DNA of 64,000 nucleotides from NCBI GenBank assembly GCA_018399015.1, contig CP073761.1, positions 2,604,001 through 2,668,000 on the forward strand, in the 5' to 3' direction. The position numbers were made by a program, and so were the translations under genes. The notes under the pieces were generated by a model. It did no database searches. It was not told where the DNA came from and saw only the letters and a list, made by a program, of their open reading frames with translations. Origin of the DNA: Cyanobium sp. M30B3. GTDB lineage: Bacteria; Cyanobacteriota; Cyanobacteriia; PCC-6307; Cyanobiaceae. How positions within the stretch are numbered: position 1 is the stretch's first letter; every line of letters starts with the position of its first letter. Below, piece after piece: positions 8,439 through 17,004 of the stretch.

Positions 8439-9022
8439 CAACAGAAACCGAATATAGAGCGAAGATTAATCTTCTTGTCAGGCAGGCTAATGTATGCGGA
8501 CTTGGCTCAAGAGAGACGATACCCGTTGAAGTTCGAACGATTATCAGGACTGCTGATTCAGCAAGGCGTCCACTGAGCCTAAACGAGATAGAATATATCT
8601 GTGCGATTTGCAAAGGTTCAGAGAAAGCTGTTATCGAGTTAATCGAGAAGTCGCCTAAGATGATTGCTGAAGCGAGCGCGTCGCTACTACACAAGCAACC
8701 AGGATTGATAGCGCAAGGGGGAGAGCTTTTTCCTGAGCACAGAGCAGCGGCCTGCTGGAGAGACTGCGAGCAATTTATCAGAGTAGTGACTTATGGGGTG
8801 GCGTCTAATTGCACAGTAATTACCGACAAGGCAGGTATGAAATCATTATTGGAACTCTATATGGTATTGGGAGTTCCCGTAAAAGCGCTTTTGCACGTCT
8901 TGACAGAATTAAAGAATCTCTCAGTCAATAGACTTAGAAGATCAGGCTATGAGCGTGAAAGTACCTGCGCTCAAGGTGCGTTTGATGACTTGATATGCGC
9001 GCTAAACCCAAAGAGTGAATGA
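8429..9022 (+). CDS. divergent phycobiliprotein-like protein
   Basis: A 197-residue protein from ATG 8429, inside the end of the preceding gene. From about residue 40 it aligns along the whole phycobiliprotein fold: LLHKQPGLIAQGGELFPEHR matches the [12 protein letters not shown] region of CpcB, and AAACWRDCEQFIRVVTYGV keeps the bilin Cys (residue 109) with the Arg-Asp pair. LELYMVLGVPVKALLHVL matches the following helix, and Cys-180 falls near the place of Cys-153. The beta-type Asn-72 is replaced by Glu-99, and there is an extra N-terminal segment of about 38 residues with its own Cys. It is not CpcA/B, CpeA/B or any allophycocyanin I know. It may bind a bilin or act as a regulator or assembly factor. 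Confidence 0.75.
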   Translation: MFITTETEYRAKINLLVRQANVCGLGSRETIPVEVRTIIRTADSARRPLSLNEIEYICAICKGSEKAVIELIEKSPKMIAEASASLLHKQPGLIAQGGELFPEHRAAACWRDCEQFIRVVTYGVASNCTVITDKAGMKSLLELYMVLGVPVKALLHVLTELKNLSVNRLRRSGYERESTCAQGAFDDLICALNPKSE

Positions 9023-9861
9023 CTACTCGAGAACTACCATCAGGCATTAAGGTTGTAGCAGGACATTCGGCCAACCCGATTTGTCCTCTAGAATGCAAGA
9101 GGTATAAGAAATTCTTAAGACAACCAGAAAGAACTCTTCCTATGCATCCTGAAGCCCAACTCAAAATCACTTTGTTACCAGAGAATCCACAGCAATGGCA
9201 TCCCCCAGAGACCTGCGAACCTGAAATGGTCAATCAAGTGCCGCTTGATGCCCGCGGAGCCCGTTGGTCACATCGAGTACTAACCCCTCTAGACCTAAGA
9301 GAATCTAAACTATGCCGAGCTGATCTAAGGGGCGCTGATCTTTCTGGCTGCCAGCTTGATGGCTGCAATCTCAAGTTAGCTCGTTATGATATGAACAGCA
9401 AGTTTCCCGAGGGATTTAATCAATTCAGATCTGGAGCAGTCGGACCCAAGGCTTATCTGAATGGGGCATTTTGTAATGGTGCCGACTTAAGGAGTATGGA
9501 CTTAACTGAAAGTAGTTTCATGGGGGCCTATCTCAGTGGCTGCGACCTTAGTGGCTCTGTGCTAGTTGGTGCATGCTTGGTGGGGGCTGATCTTCGCTTT
9601 GCAAAGCTACAAGGGTGCAGCTGTAAAGGAGCACGCTTTACGGGTAGCCAGCTGAATCAGGCCGATTTACGCGCGGCTGATTTCAGTAACACATCCATAG
9701 AGACTGCAGAGAGCATTCAGGGGGCTGATTTTAGTTGGGCCTCCGGGATCAATTCTGAGCAACTGACAAACCTTTTATCACGGCCACACACCGAGCTTGA
9801 TTGCTGGAACCCATTCACTCGTACGACAACTCGGGCCTCTCTGGAGTCGCTTCGGTGCTGA
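9019..9861 (+). CDS. pentapeptide-repeat protein
   Basis: A 280-residue protein whose ATG overlaps the preceding TGA (ATGA at 9019-9022), making it the third gene of the operon. Two blocks of A(D/N)LxX repeats are visible: LDLRESKLCRADLRGADLSG near residues 90-120, and a longer block from about 143 to 222 including GADLRSMDLTESSFMGAYLS and GACLVGADLRFAKLQG. Such repeats fold as a right-handed quadrilateral beta-helix that mediates protein contacts. The N-terminal 80 residues have no repeat and no recognised domain. The repeats are rich in Cys. Function is unknown. The operon suggests a link to the phycobiliprotein-like protein. Confidence 0.85.
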   Translation: MTTRELPSGIKVVAGHSANPICPLECKRYKKFLRQPERTLPMHPEAQLKITLLPENPQQWHPPETCEPEMVNQVPLDARGARWSHRVLTPLDLRESKLCRADLRGADLSGCQLDGCNLKLARYDMNSKFPEGFNQFRSGAVGPKAYLNGAFCNGADLRSMDLTESSFMGAYLSGCDLSGSVLVGACLVGADLRFAKLQGCSCKGARFTGSQLNQADLRAADFSNTSIETAESIQGADFSWASGINSEQLTNLLSRPHTELDCWNPFTRTTTRASLESLRC

Positions 9862-10037
9862 GTGAAAGCGACACGAAAACTGCGAAGCGCTGAACTGCCA
9901 ACTAGGGCGTCCAAGGGACAAAAGGGCACCCACATCACTGGAGGGTGCAGTCAGTCAGAAGGAGTTGAGTTTTATAAAGCAACCAGCAAGCTTGTCCGAT
10001 GAGTCTTGGATAATGATATCGCTTCGCCCACGCACCC

Positions 10038-10919
10038 ATGCCATTCGGCCCCGCCTCGATTCTCGGTGTTGAACGCTTCGCTCAAGACTGCGAGGCACCC
10101 CTGGAGTTGGCGCCTGGTGATGATGACGCCACCAAGGAAGCTCTGATCCGTGCTGTATACAAGCAGGTCCTCGGAAATGCTTATGTCATGGACAGCGAGC
10201 GTCAGCTGGTTGCCGAATCACAATTCAAATTAGGCGAGATCAGCGTGCGTGAATTCGTGCGCACCATTGCAAAAAGTGAACTCTATCGCACACGTTTTTT
10301 TGATGCGTGCGCTCGATACCGCTATATAGAACTGGCGTTTCGCCATTTACTTGGGCGTGCGCCCGCTAGCTTTGAGGAAATGCGCCGCCACGCAGAGCGA
10401 CTTGATGCAAGCGGCTATGAATCAGACATCGACAGTTTTCTCGACTCTGATGAATACCAGAACACCTTTGGTGAATGGACAGTCCCGTACCAGCGGGGCT
10501 GGAGGACTGAATCCTGCGCCACTCTCCAGGAGTTCACATGGTCGTTCCAGCTACTGCGGGGAAACAGCAGCAGCAGCCTGAAGGGAAACCTCGCTGGGAT
10601 CCAGAGTCGGCTGGGAGGTGCAGCCTACCAAAACCGCCCACTCCCGGTGGTGGCACCGTCATCGATCGATTCACAGGGATGGAGTTTTCGTCCATCACCA
10701 AACCTCGGCGATGCCGCTACTCGCAGTGGCGTTGGCGCAGGGCAAGAAGGAAAAGTCTATCGGGTTGAAGTCACAGCATATCGTGCAAATAATGTGCGGC
10801 GTGTCTCCCGATACACGAAGTCCAATCGTGTCTATTTTGTTCCCTACAACAAGCTATCAGAGCAGTATCAGCGCATTCATCGTGAGGGAGGAAAAATAGC
10901 TAGTATTACCCCTGCTTGA
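10038..10919 (+). CDS. cpeC: phycoerythrin-associated rod linker CpeC
   Basis: A 293-residue linker. MPFGPASILGVERFA is a typical CpeC start, followed by the linker domain with ALIRAVYKQVLGNAYVMDSE and ISVREFVRTIAKSELYRTRF (residues about 35-165). A CpcD-type tail of about 55 residues includes VYRVEVTAYRA and ends HREGGKIASITPA. It would join phycoerythrin hexamers in the rod and link them inward. The ATG follows CGCACCC with no clear Shine-Dalgarno site. Base composition is intermediate. All reading-frame features are intact, unlike cpcC. Confidence 0.88.
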   Translation: MPFGPASILGVERFAQDCEAPLELAPGDDDATKEALIRAVYKQVLGNAYVMDSERQLVAESQFKLGEISVREFVRTIAKSELYRTRFFDACARYRYIELAFRHLLGRAPASFEEMRRHAERLDASGYESDIDSFLDSDEYQNTFGEWTVPYQRGWRTESCATLQEFTWSFQLLRGNSSSSLKGNLAGIQSRLGGAAYQNRPLPVVAPSSIDSQGWSFRPSPNLGDAATRSGVGAGQEGKVYRVEVTAYRANNVRRVSRYTKSNRVYFVPYNKLSEQYQRIHREGGKIASITPA

Positions 10920-11062
10920 CAAGTTCCGAGTGAGGGCAAAGATCGGCTCTCTTTTTCATGAATGTCCATAGACTTCTGTGCATCCACGTCAGCACTATGA
11001 CAGCTCTAAAAGACTGTTAAATGCCAGGACGACCACACCAAGTCCCTCATTCCTCCCTAGCC

Positions 11063-12685
11063 ATGTCAATGAATAAATCTCCGGCACTTGGATTTGGTGC
11101 TATTCAATTACTAGACTCACCTGCCAGCTTTTCGCGAAGGCCGAACCATCAGGCTACAGACGCAGCAACTAGCAATGATCGATACAGAAACCAGCAAGAT
11201 CTGAACGGACTTGGGGCGTTCACAGCCAGCGATAACGCCTCCTATCAGCTAGCGGTGATTGCTGCCTATCGCCAAGTATTCGGCAATGTTCAGCCGATGG
11301 AGAGTGAGCGTCTGCTGAGTGCCGAATCACAACTCCGTAATGGAGATATCAGCGTTCGTGAATTCGTGCGCCGCCTTGCGCTATCAAGTTTTTATCGCTC
11401 TCGCTATTTTGATGCGGTGTCTCCGCATCGTGCTGTTGAACTCAACTTCAAGCATCTCCTTGGTCGCCCGCCGCAGGACGAAGCCGAGATCAGTGCCCAT
11501 GTAGCAACGGTTGCCACCTCTGGTTTTGAAGGTGAGATTAACAGCTACCTTGATTCCGATGAGTATTTGCAGACATTTGGTGAAGACACTGTTCCTTATC
11601 CCACCAGCTGGAATTCTCCACTGGGTCAGCCACAGTCTGCCTTCAACCGGATGGCGGCTCTTGAGCAGAACTTCGCAGGAAGTGATACCGCTGTGGGGAA
11701 TAAGAGTCAGCTATTGGGTAACCTTGCAAGAGGCTACAGCCTCTCGATCAAGGTCCCGGCTCAAGTCTACAGGTCTGGAAACGCAGGCAGCGTGAATCGA
11801 TCATTGGCGGGAGGTACCCGTGGGATGTTTGAGCCCGTCAGGCGTATCAATGCCGATGGGGGTGACTCCGCACCGATGCGCGGCGATCTTTACGTCGGCT
11901 TCGGTCTTGGCCAACGAGATCAGGAGGTGTTTGAGCGCAGCGGTGGTGAGTCCGCTGATCAAATTGCCGGGCTGATACGTGCAGCCTATCGCCAGGTGAT
12001 GGGCAACCCCCATCTGATGGAAAGCGAGCGGAGCCTCACAGCAGAGAGCCAGTTCGCGGAGGGTCGGCTCAACACGCGTGAGTTTGTACGTGCAGTTGCT
12101 CTTTCTCCTGATTACCGGCGCCGCTTCTTTGAGAGCAACGCGCCCTATCGCTTTGTGGAGCTCAACTTCAAACATCTTCTGGGTCGAGCTCCACTCACTC
12201 AAGCAGAGGTAAGCGAGCACATCCAACGACTCGCCAACGAAGGCTACGAAGCCGAAATCAACAGCTATATTGATGGCGATGAATACCAGAATCTGTTTGG
12301 CGAGAACACCATCCCGTTTGCTCGTATCAGCTCAGAACAAGGTCGCTCCCAACTAGCATTCAACCGTCATCTTTCGCTGGTAGGGGGCTATGCATCGAGC
12401 GACACAGTCCAATCTGCATCGAATCTGGTGATGTCGGTGGCCACCAATACGGTGCCCAGCAATTGGTCTAACACGTCGCAAAGGATCAACCGCATCGGTG
12501 CCAACGCTGGCACCACCGAGCCAACAGGCAAGCGCTATCGGATTGTCGTTCAGGCCCAGCCTGCGGGAGGCCGGCAGCGCACGCCGAATGCGACCTATCT
12601 CGTCTCAGGGAAAGACATGACCAGCCAGCTCGGTTATGTCCATCGCCGAGGTGGTCGGATCCTCTCGATCACTGAAGTGCTCTGA
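11063..12685 (+). CDS. cpeE: double-domain phycoerythrin rod linker, CpeE-like
   Basis: A protein of about 540 residues with two complete linker domains. The first is near 60-190 (VIAAYRQVFGNVQPMESERL, VREFVRRLALSSFYRSRYFD), the second near 299-430 (LIRAAYRQVMGNPHLMESER, FRFVELNF-type core FVELNFKHLLGRAPL), and a CpcD-type tail ends RRGGRILSITEVL. It is the only linker here with duplicated domains. From memory, marine Synechococcus CpeE has this design, so the symbol is probable rather than certain. Start ATG 11063 is chosen over an upstream open frame. It lies between cpeC and the next linker gene on the same strand. Confidence 0.75.
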   Translation: MSMNKSPALGFGAIQLLDSPASFSRRPNHQATDAATSNDRYRNQQDLNGLGAFTASDNASYQLAVIAAYRQVFGNVQPMESERLLSAESQLRNGDISVREFVRRLALSSFYRSRYFDAVSPHRAVELNFKHLLGRPPQDEAEISAHVATVATSGFEGEINSYLDSDEYLQTFGEDTVPYPTSWNSPLGQPQSAFNRMAALEQNFAGSDTAVGNKSQLLGNLARGYSLSIKVPAQVYRSGNAGSVNRSLAGGTRGMFEPVRRINADGGDSAPMRGDLYVGFGLGQRDQEVFERSGGESADQIAGLIRAAYRQVMGNPHLMESERSLTAESQFAEGRLNTREFVRAVALSPDYRRRFFESNAPYRFVELNFKHLLGRAPLTQAEVSEHIQRLANEGYEAEINSYIDGDEYQNLFGENTIPFARISSEQGRSQLAFNRHLSLVGGYASSDTVQSASNLVMSVATNTVPSNWSNTSQRINRIGANAGTTEPTGKRYRIVVQAQPAGGRQRTPNATYLVSGKDMTSQLGYVHRRGGRILSITEVL

Positions 12686-12748
12686 TTGCTACAAGGCGAT
12701 CAAGACTACGTTCTCGCCAACTCAAAAACATTCAATCTGTCTCCTCCC

Positions 12749-13489
12749 ATGCCTGAAGCTACAATCGCTATAGCTGATGCCAGTCTCCGTCAAGAGTCGG
12801 CACAAGCCATTATCCGTGCGGCCTACCGCCAGGTATTCGGCAATGCCCATCTGATGGAGGAAGATCGTAACGCCACTGCAGAAAGCCTTTACATCAACGG
12901 CGATCTCAACGTCCAGGGGCTGGTGACCGCCCTTGCCCTATCAGACAGCTACCGCCGTCTTTTCCTGGACAAGAATGGACCCTATCGCTTCGTGGAGCTC
13001 AACTTCAAGCACCTCCTAGGTCGCGCACCCCGCAATCAAGCTGAGGTTAGCGAGCATGTGCAGCGACTTGCAAACGAAGGTTATGAAGCTGAAATCAACA
13101 GCTACACCTTCAGCGTGGAATACATCGACGCCTTTGGGCTCGATGATGTACCCCACATGCGCGGCAGCCAAAGCCAAATCGGTGAAAGCAACGCCACTTA
13201 CGTCCGTTCGAAGGCCCTTGGCAACGGCTTCGCCGGATTTGACGGAAGCCATCAGTCCGTGCTTCTGAGCAGCATTGGCACCGGCACTGCATTCTTTGCT
13301 GGCAGCAAGGTCCCAGGGCCTGGAAATCGAGACAGCAAGCGTTACGCCATCACCTGGACCACTGCGAACCCAGTGGGCATGCGTCGCCGTTCCGTGCAGA
13401 CATCGATCGCTCCCTACAGTTCCCTGACGACAGCGATTCAAGGCATCCAGAAACGAGGCGGACGCATCCTTTCTATTGCAAATACTTAA
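12749..13489 (+). CDS. cpeD: phycoerythrin rod linker, CpeD-like
   Basis: A 246-residue linker from ATG 12749, which is preceded by TCCTCCC. It has one linker domain (IIRAAYRQVFGNAHLMEEDR, then FVELNFKHLLGRAPRNQAEV, residues about 15-150) and a CpcD-type tail ending KRGGRILSIANT. The segment FKHLLGRAPxxxAEVSEH with QRLANEGYEAEINSY is almost the same as in the second domain of the upstream linker, suggesting a recent shared origin. Assignment to CpeD among the PE linkers rests on size and order and is moderate. Confidence 0.7.
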   Translation: MPEATIAIADASLRQESAQAIIRAAYRQVFGNAHLMEEDRNATAESLYINGDLNVQGLVTALALSDSYRRLFLDKNGPYRFVELNFKHLLGRAPRNQAEVSEHVQRLANEGYEAEINSYTFSVEYIDAFGLDDVPHMRGSQSQIGESNATYVRSKALGNGFAGFDGSHQSVLLSSIGTGTAFFAGSKVPGPGNRDSKRYAITWTTANPVGMRRRSVQTSIAPYSSLTTAIQGIQKRGGRILSIANT

Positions 13490-13496
13490 CGACCAC

Positions 13497-13523
13497 GGGC
13501 CTGGAGTCAATCCAGGCCCCATT
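13497..13523 (+). terminator. hairpin after the PE linker operon
   Basis: GGGCCTGGA (13497-13505) pairs perfectly with TCCAGGCCC (13511-13519) around GTCAA. The following T-run is short (ATTT), so termination may be partial. Confidence 0.6.
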
Positions 13524-13799
13524 TCCCAGTAGCGTCAGTAAACGGCTGGATAGTTGGGAATGGTTATTTTCCCAAAGCTCAATCGCCATCGAATTCTGCT
13601 TGAACAAGTCAAATGCCTCTATCCCCGCGCCAATACAAACAGAAAAAGGGCCCATGTGAAAGGCCTGCAGGACATTCAGGGAGTGGCATTTCCATGGCTA
13701 CGGCCCTAATGGTGGAGTCCCTCGTTTACATGGTACACAACTCTCAAACTCTGCAGAAAGGCGAACGTTGAATCTGACGCTTGGAAATCGAGGTAAAGA
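13524..13799. other. intergenic region before cpeS
   Basis: About 275 bases after the hairpin. It probably holds the promoter of the cpeS-cpeT-cpeR group. No convincing ORF, repeat or promoter motif could be identified by eye. Confidence 0.4.
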
Positions 13800-14333
13800 A
13801 TGAATCTCGAAACATTTGTCTTGCAGAGCGAAGGGAATTGGCGCTGTATGAGAAGTGGCCATTCGCTTGCATTTCGACAATTTGAGGAAGTACTGAGTCA
13901 TATTACGATCAAGCAGCTTTCACTTGATGATCCCAAGGTAACTGATCTGATAGCAATCGCTGAAGAGCCAAACGTCAAGCCTTGTTCACCCTTTTATATG
14001 GAGTGGAGTGCGGAGAGTGACTGGGAGCCTGATGATCCATCGCTCGTCAGTCAGGGATCATGTGTGTTGGTGCCATTTCCTACAAATGCAGAAGAAGGTC
14101 TTTTGCTTCGCAGTGTAGGGTACGCTGAACCTGAGCAAGCCATCGGGAAATATTGCTTTCTTTCCGATGGCACGTTTACACTCACAACGCGCTACGGGCA
14201 ATCCATCGCAGAGGAGAGAATCTGGTTCGTATCAGAACATGTGCGCTGTCGTTCTTCGGTGCTGAGAACCTCGGAAGGCTCTGGTGTTCTACAGACTTCA
14301 TTTTCGTCAGAAGTCCGGCGCCTTAGTCTCTAA
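13800..14333 (+). CDS. cpeS: phycoerythrin lyase CpeS (CpcS/CpeS family)
   Basis: A 177-residue member of the lipocalin-like S-type bilin lyases. It opens MNLETFVLQSEGNWRCMRSG HSLAF-like, contains MEWSAESDWEP and shows the conserved late strand pair FLSDGTFTLTTRYGQSIAEE followed by RIWFVSEHVRCRSSV. In Fremyella CpeS attaches phycoerythrobilin to the central Cys of CpeB. Start ATG 13800 follows an AGGTAAAG stretch. The next gene, cpeT, begins 19 bases downstream. A second S-type lyase gene (20934) differs in sequence class. Confidence 0.85.
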   Translation: MNLETFVLQSEGNWRCMRSGHSLAFRQFEEVLSHITIKQLSLDDPKVTDLIAIAEEPNVKPCSPFYMEWSAESDWEPDDPSLVSQGSCVLVPFPTNAEEGLLLRSVGYAEPEQAIGKYCFLSDGTFTLTTRYGQSIAEERIWFVSEHVRCRSSVLRTSEGSGVLQTSFSSEVRRLSL

Positions 14334-14352
14334 GATAGGAGGTGTTCTAGTC

Positions 14353-14952
14353 ATGGACTCCTCTCTTCTCTTCGCCAGAACTCTTTGCGGCCATTATAGC
14401 AACCTTGATCAGGCCCAGCAAGATCCTTCAAAATTTGCGCGCATTAATATCTTCTTCATGCCCCTCCCCTGGGAGGTGCTCCGTGCACCGGGCATTTATT
14501 CTGAACAGAGCTACGACCACGATCCGTGGCGCCCATACCGACAAGGAGTTCATCGCCTGAGCCGATGTGATGATGTTCACATTGTTGAGAATTTTGGGCT
14601 TGAGCAGCCGGAACGGACCGCCGGAGCTGGGCTGTATCCTGAACTTCTCCAGTCGATTGATGCCAATTCCCTCATCAAGCGATGCGGGTGCGCCATGCAT
14701 TTTCGATGCGTTGAGCCTGGATCGTACCTTGGTGAGCTTGAGCCGGGTCACAACTGTGTGATTCCTCGCGATGGGAAACTCACCTATCTTGTCAGCGAAG
14801 TGCAGCTCAATCAGGAGCGTTGGAGCAGTCGAGATCGTGGCTTTGACCCACTCACTGACGCCCCGATCTGGGGTTCAGAGCATGGGATGCTACATTTTGC
14901 AAGAATTCAATCTTTTGCAGACCAGTTAGACGATAGCTGGCTGCAAACATAA
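14353..14952 (+). CDS. cpeT: CpeT, phycobiliprotein lyase-like protein
   Basis: A 199-residue CpcT/CpeT-family protein from ATG 14353. FARTLCGHYSNLDQAQQDP, the YSEQSYDHDPWRPYRQGVHR segment and CVEPGSYLGELEPGHNC line up with CpcT at 3743, showing common descent. CpeT is thought to serve phycoerythrin beta, probably its third Cys (165), which CpeB in this window has. It sits between cpeS and cpeR with short spacings, as in PE regulons. Confidence 0.85.
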   Translation: MDSSLLFARTLCGHYSNLDQAQQDPSKFARINIFFMPLPWEVLRAPGIYSEQSYDHDPWRPYRQGVHRLSRCDDVHIVENFGLEQPERTAGAGLYPELLQSIDANSLIKRCGCAMHFRCVEPGSYLGELEPGHNCVIPRDGKLTYLVSEVQLNQERWSSRDRGFDPLTDAPIWGSEHGMLHFARIQSFADQLDDSWLQT

Positions 14953-14979
14953 CAGGATGAGTCGCGAAGATACGCTGTG

Positions 14980-15291
14980 ATGCGCAAAAATGATGCTCAC
15001 AAGTTACTGAAAGCGTGGATCCGATCGCAGCATTTGATCTGCCTAGGCACAGACTTCATCTTTGAAACTGTTGATCAATCGCACGTGGAACGATTCGAAC
15101 AGTGCATGCTGGATTGTGGTGGGCACGTGAGGGAGGTGCGCGCCGTGGGAAATTGGCCAATGGGACCGAACCGATCATTCAAAGTGTTGAGGGCTGTGGC
15201 TTCTATACCTAGACCTGGCGGAGAAGAACTTGTCCAGTATTGGGCCAGCCGTGGAGGCAAGAGCACCCGTTTTTCGGAAATTAACCGCTGA
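14980..15291 (+). CDS. cpeR: phycoerythrin operon activator CpeR
   Basis: A protein of about 103 residues. LLKAWIRSQHLICLGTDFIF and FETVDQSHVERFEQC, then FKVLRAVASIPRPGGEELVQ and YWASRGGKSTRF, match what I know of CpeR, the activator needed for PE gene expression in Fremyella. It has no classical helix-turn-helix that I can see. The ATG at 14980 is preferred over the GTG just before it. Its 3' end overlaps the convergent cpeY by 11 bases. The family match is good. The DNA target is not shown by the sequence. Confidence 0.8.
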   Translation: MRKNDAHKLLKAWIRSQHLICLGTDFIFETVDQSHVERFEQCMLDCGGHVREVRAVGNWPMGPNRSFKVLRAVASIPRPGGEELVQYWASRGGKSTRFSEINR

Positions 15292-16585
15292 TGGGCCGCA
15301 ACAATTGAAGGCGAGCCTCCACGTAGGGATGGTTTTCTTTACCATGGATTACTTTACTATCTTCGCCAGAATCGATCAATTCTTGAGCCATTGCTGCCGC
15401 ATAGCGACATTCCCACCAGGGTGTGACTTCGACATCTTCCCATCGGCTGAGATGCCTCTTACAAAGTAGGGGATTTAATGATGCCAAAGCCAATAGTGCT
15501 GCAGCCTTTGATTTCACGAATTGCGGCCTTGGGTTGTCAACCGCCTCTACGAGCCACTCTGTAATCATCGCCATCGCTTCCATGGGCCATCGCTTATGGG
15601 AACCAAAAAGTCGAATAAAAAAGTAATGCGCACCATAATCATTATGTGCATCCTCGAGCCAGCCTCGACGCAACAGAGGCCAGAGAGCCTCAGTTGACCG
15701 TTGCCGCAGTGTCTGAAGTGCCAGATAGCAGCGGCTGAAGTCAGTTCCAAAAAACTCCTGGATCAGGAATGCATTGTCAGGCTCATCGTCATAGCGATGC
15801 ACCAACACCAAAGCGCTTGGATCATCACGCATGAGAGCATCAAGTGCATCCGTCAATGCCATCCCGTCGCATTCCATTGCACCCTCCGGCCAGAGAGCCT
15901 TGAGAGCACGCATCCGAAATACGGGGGAAACCGGTGCCTGTAGGACACTCGGGAGAAGATTAGTAGCTCCAGCATTGATCACATCCTGAATAGCCGATTG
16001 GCGATCCATCTGATTCGGCAGAGTGAGATGGTCTTCAAGGGCCAGTAACTGATCACGCTGATCTGATAGCAGGGCAATGGCGCATAGAGCTGCCCCGCGA
16101 ACACCAGGATTGGAATCGTTCTGGAGGCTTTGAATCGCAGCCAAGGCAGAGCGAACCTTCAATCCAGCCAGGCTCTGGATTAAAACCCGACGATTCTGGG
16201 CAGGATCAGCCAGGCAATCGATCATCACCTGATGCAACATTGAATCCATACAACCCAATTGCTCAAGAGCCCAGGCACTATTTTCAACGAGGTAGGGATC
16301 GTCACTCTTGAGGCAACAACCGATAGCCGATATTGCTTGTTGTGCATTCAGACGACCAAGCACCTCCACCGCCTTACGCTGGGCTAAACGGATGGGCTGC
16401 TCTTCGGAATCAACGGCAAGGAGTTGCAGGAGGGCTTTCTCGGTGGAGTCTCCAGGAAAATTAATCAGGTGGGAGGCCGCCATGTAGTAATCGCTGGCCG
16501 ATTCAAGTGCCTCAAGAGGCTGTTCTAAAATCCGCAGAGCCTCCTGCTGGGTGAGGCCAAGATGGATGTTGTCGAAACGGCTCAC
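15281..16585 (-). CDS. cpeY: phycoerythrobilin lyase CpeY (E/Z family)
   Basis: A HEAT-repeat lyase of about 434 residues. The chosen GTG at 16585 gives MSRFDNIHLGLTQQEALRIL, matching known CpeY starts. An open frame back to 16648 would add 21 residues of poor quality. Repeats such as AVEVLGRLNAQQAISAIGCC and SAWALEQLG are spaced by about 30 residues, and the Trp/Cys-rich WWECRYAAAMAQELI lies near the end. CpeY with CpeZ attaches phycoerythrobilin to Cys-82 of CpeA. Both partners are in this window. Confidence 0.88.
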   Translation of the reverse strand: MSRFDNIHLGLTQQEALRILEQPLEALESASDYYMAASHLINFPGDSTEKALLQLLAVDSEEQPIRLAQRKAVEVLGRLNAQQAISAIGCCLKSDDPYLVENSAWALEQLGCMDSMLHQVMIDCLADPAQNRRVLIQSLAGLKVRSALAAIQSLQNDSNPGVRGAALCAIALLSDQRDQLLALEDHLTLPNQMDRQSAIQDVINAGATNLLPSVLQAPVSPVFRMRALKALWPEGAMECDGMALTDALDALMRDDPSALVLVHRYDDEPDNAFLIQEFFGTDFSRCYLALQTLRQRSTEALWPLLRRGWLEDAHNDYGAHYFFIRLFGSHKRWPMEAMAMITEWLVEAVDNPRPQFVKSKAAALLALASLNPLLCKRHLSRWEDVEVTPWWECRYAAAMAQELIDSGEDSKVIHGKENHPYVEARLQLLRPISG

Positions 16586-16731
16586 GGATGGCGCTGCAGG
16601 GCGGGCCCTAGATTCACACCTAGTACCATTGCAGGTCAGGTCGCCCAAGCAGGCCGTTCGTTAAGAACTTTCCATATATTGGCGGTCTGCTTGATGTTGG
16701 TGAAGAATGGGACATCGTTGTTCCTGCCAGC

Positions 16732-17004
16732 ATGGGGCCTTTTCTAACCAACTCCTATGTGATCAAATTGAGCCTTGGCAAGGGTGCAAGGCTGAATTCA
16801 CCACAACAGTTGTGCGTTCCTTACGAACTACTCAGCCGCACACTGGATCTCATCAATCACCAAGGAGCAGGGGTGCAGGATGTGTCCGTGCAGGGGGCCA
16901 CAAGCACTCAAGCTCCTCCAGCCCAGACCCCCCCTGAAGCGGTGTCAACGGAGAAACAGCCTCTGGTTGCTGGAAAGAGGCAGCGTCGGTCGCGCGTCTC
17001 CTAA
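16732..17004 (+). CDS. small CpcD-domain-like protein with basic tail
   Basis: A 90-residue protein. Residues about 6-55 (SYVIKLSLGKGARLNSPQQL, CVPYELLSRTLDLINHQGAG, VQDVSV) resemble the CpcD fold: a first strand, a VPY turn, a helix, then a G-x-x-(I/V)-x-x-(I/V) strand. The second half is Pro/Ala/Gln-rich and ends KRQRRSRVS. It could be a small rod cap or terminator linker for PE rods, made more interesting because the true cpcD is broken here. It is divergent from cpeY. The match is by pattern, so confidence is moderate. Confidence 0.6.
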   Translation: MGPFLTNSYVIKLSLGKGARLNSPQQLCVPYELLSRTLDLINHQGAGVQDVSVQGATSTQAPPAQTPPEAVSTEKQPLVAGKRQRRSRVS

